DNA of 5,212 bases, taken from NCBI GenBank assembly GCA_011330835.1, contig DRPO01000358.1:1-5212 (forward strand), in the 5' to 3' direction. A program made the position numbers and the translations under genes. The notes beneath the pieces are model-generated. The model was not told the origin of the DNA. It saw only the letters and a program-made list of their open reading frames with translations, and did no database searches. Below, piece by piece: positions 5,061 to 5,212 of the stretch (position 1 is the first letter of the stretch; each line of letters starts with the position of its first letter). Source of the DNA: Gammaproteobacteria bacterium (lineage in GTDB: Bacteria; Pseudomonadota; Gammaproteobacteria; UWMA-0217).

Positions 5061-5212
5061 AGTATACTTCTCGCGTTCAAGAATACCCCGTTCAGGGTGC
5101 GTGGATTTTCGTCGAGAGCAAGGCGCAAAAACGCAGGCATAGTGGGGCTACGTCAAGTTTTTGCAACGCCGCTATCGGCGAAAAGACGCGCGCCATGAAT
5201 GGGGTATTCTTG
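5061..5212. mobile_element. Hairpin-forming MITE-like repeat element (runs to the window edge)
   Basis: The end CAAGAATACCCCGTTCA (5078-5094) is inversely repeated at 5196-5212 with 16 of 17 bases complementary. The inner sequence continues to pair: 5096-5103 with 5187-5194 including two G-T pairs, 5106-5115 with 5175-5184, 5117-5119 with 5171-5173, 5122-5125 with 5167-5170, and CAAAAA at 5126-5131 with TTTTTG at 5158-5163. TAG/CTA around a TGGGG loop lies near 5140-5150. The whole 135-base unit is therefore one long imperfect hairpin. The outer flank 5061-5077 (AGTATACTTCTCGCGTT) also matches the left repeat fragment, so the true end probably lies at or before 5061 and the mirror flank beyond the window. 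It encodes no protein. It is probably non-autonomous; a mobilising enzyme is not in view. Confidence 0.65.

Noticed and set aside
5027..5140. N-terminal extension of the - strand hypothetical gene to an ATG at 5140
   Set aside because: These 38 codons are the translation of the hairpin element and its flank, so they are unlikely to belong to the native protein.
1..5212. tRNA, rRNA, CRISPR array, transposase or toxin-antitoxin genes
   Set aside because: I looked for these by eye and saw no tRNA-like cloverleaf, no regularly spaced repeats, and no transposase or toxin motifs in any plausible reading frame.

Overview
The window is a GC-rich bacterial chromosome segment, most likely from a gammaproteobacterium. 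The reasoning is synteny (miaB, phoH-like ybeZ, ybeY and corC in that order on one strand) and protein sequences that read like the gammaproteobacterial versions, for example THGCQMNEYDSARM near the MiaB N-terminus. The genus cannot be settled from the sequence alone.

Layout. Positions 1-137 hold the probable 3' end of an unidentified gene in DNA of clearly lower GC than the rest. Positions 138-565 have no convincing gene. They hold a fragment of a dispersed repeat (254-281), a perfect CRP-type palindrome (326-343) and a weak candidate promoter just before 566. From 566 to 4671 everything is on the + strand: a small two-helix membrane protein of unknown function (566-925), then miaB (937-2286), ybeZ (2297-3268), ybeY (3258-3698) and corC (3832-4671). 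The first four are packed with gaps of 10-11 bases or an 11-base overlap. A 133-base gap before corC contains a short palindromic repeat and a good sigma70-type promoter. A 117-residue protein of unknown function is encoded convergently on the - strand (4673-5026), one base away from the end of corC. The right edge (5061-5212) is a nearly complete hairpin-forming element, one end of which matches the fragment at 254-281.

Function. The core is an RNA and ribosome maintenance cluster. MiaB adds the 2-methylthio group to i6A37 in tRNAs. YbeZ (PhoH-type ATPase) and YbeY (zinc endoribonuclease) are known partners in 16S rRNA 3'-end processing and ribosome quality control. CorC is a cytosolic CBS-domain protein linked to Mg/Co resistance and ribosome metabolism. 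The usual next gene, lnt, is not in its expected place.

Novelty. I see no undescribed multi-gene system. The parts most worth a second look are the long-hairpin repeat at the right end and its relative at the left end, the repeat and promoter inserted between ybeY and corC, the orphan CRP-like site, and the cysteine-patterned small membrane protein upstream of miaB.
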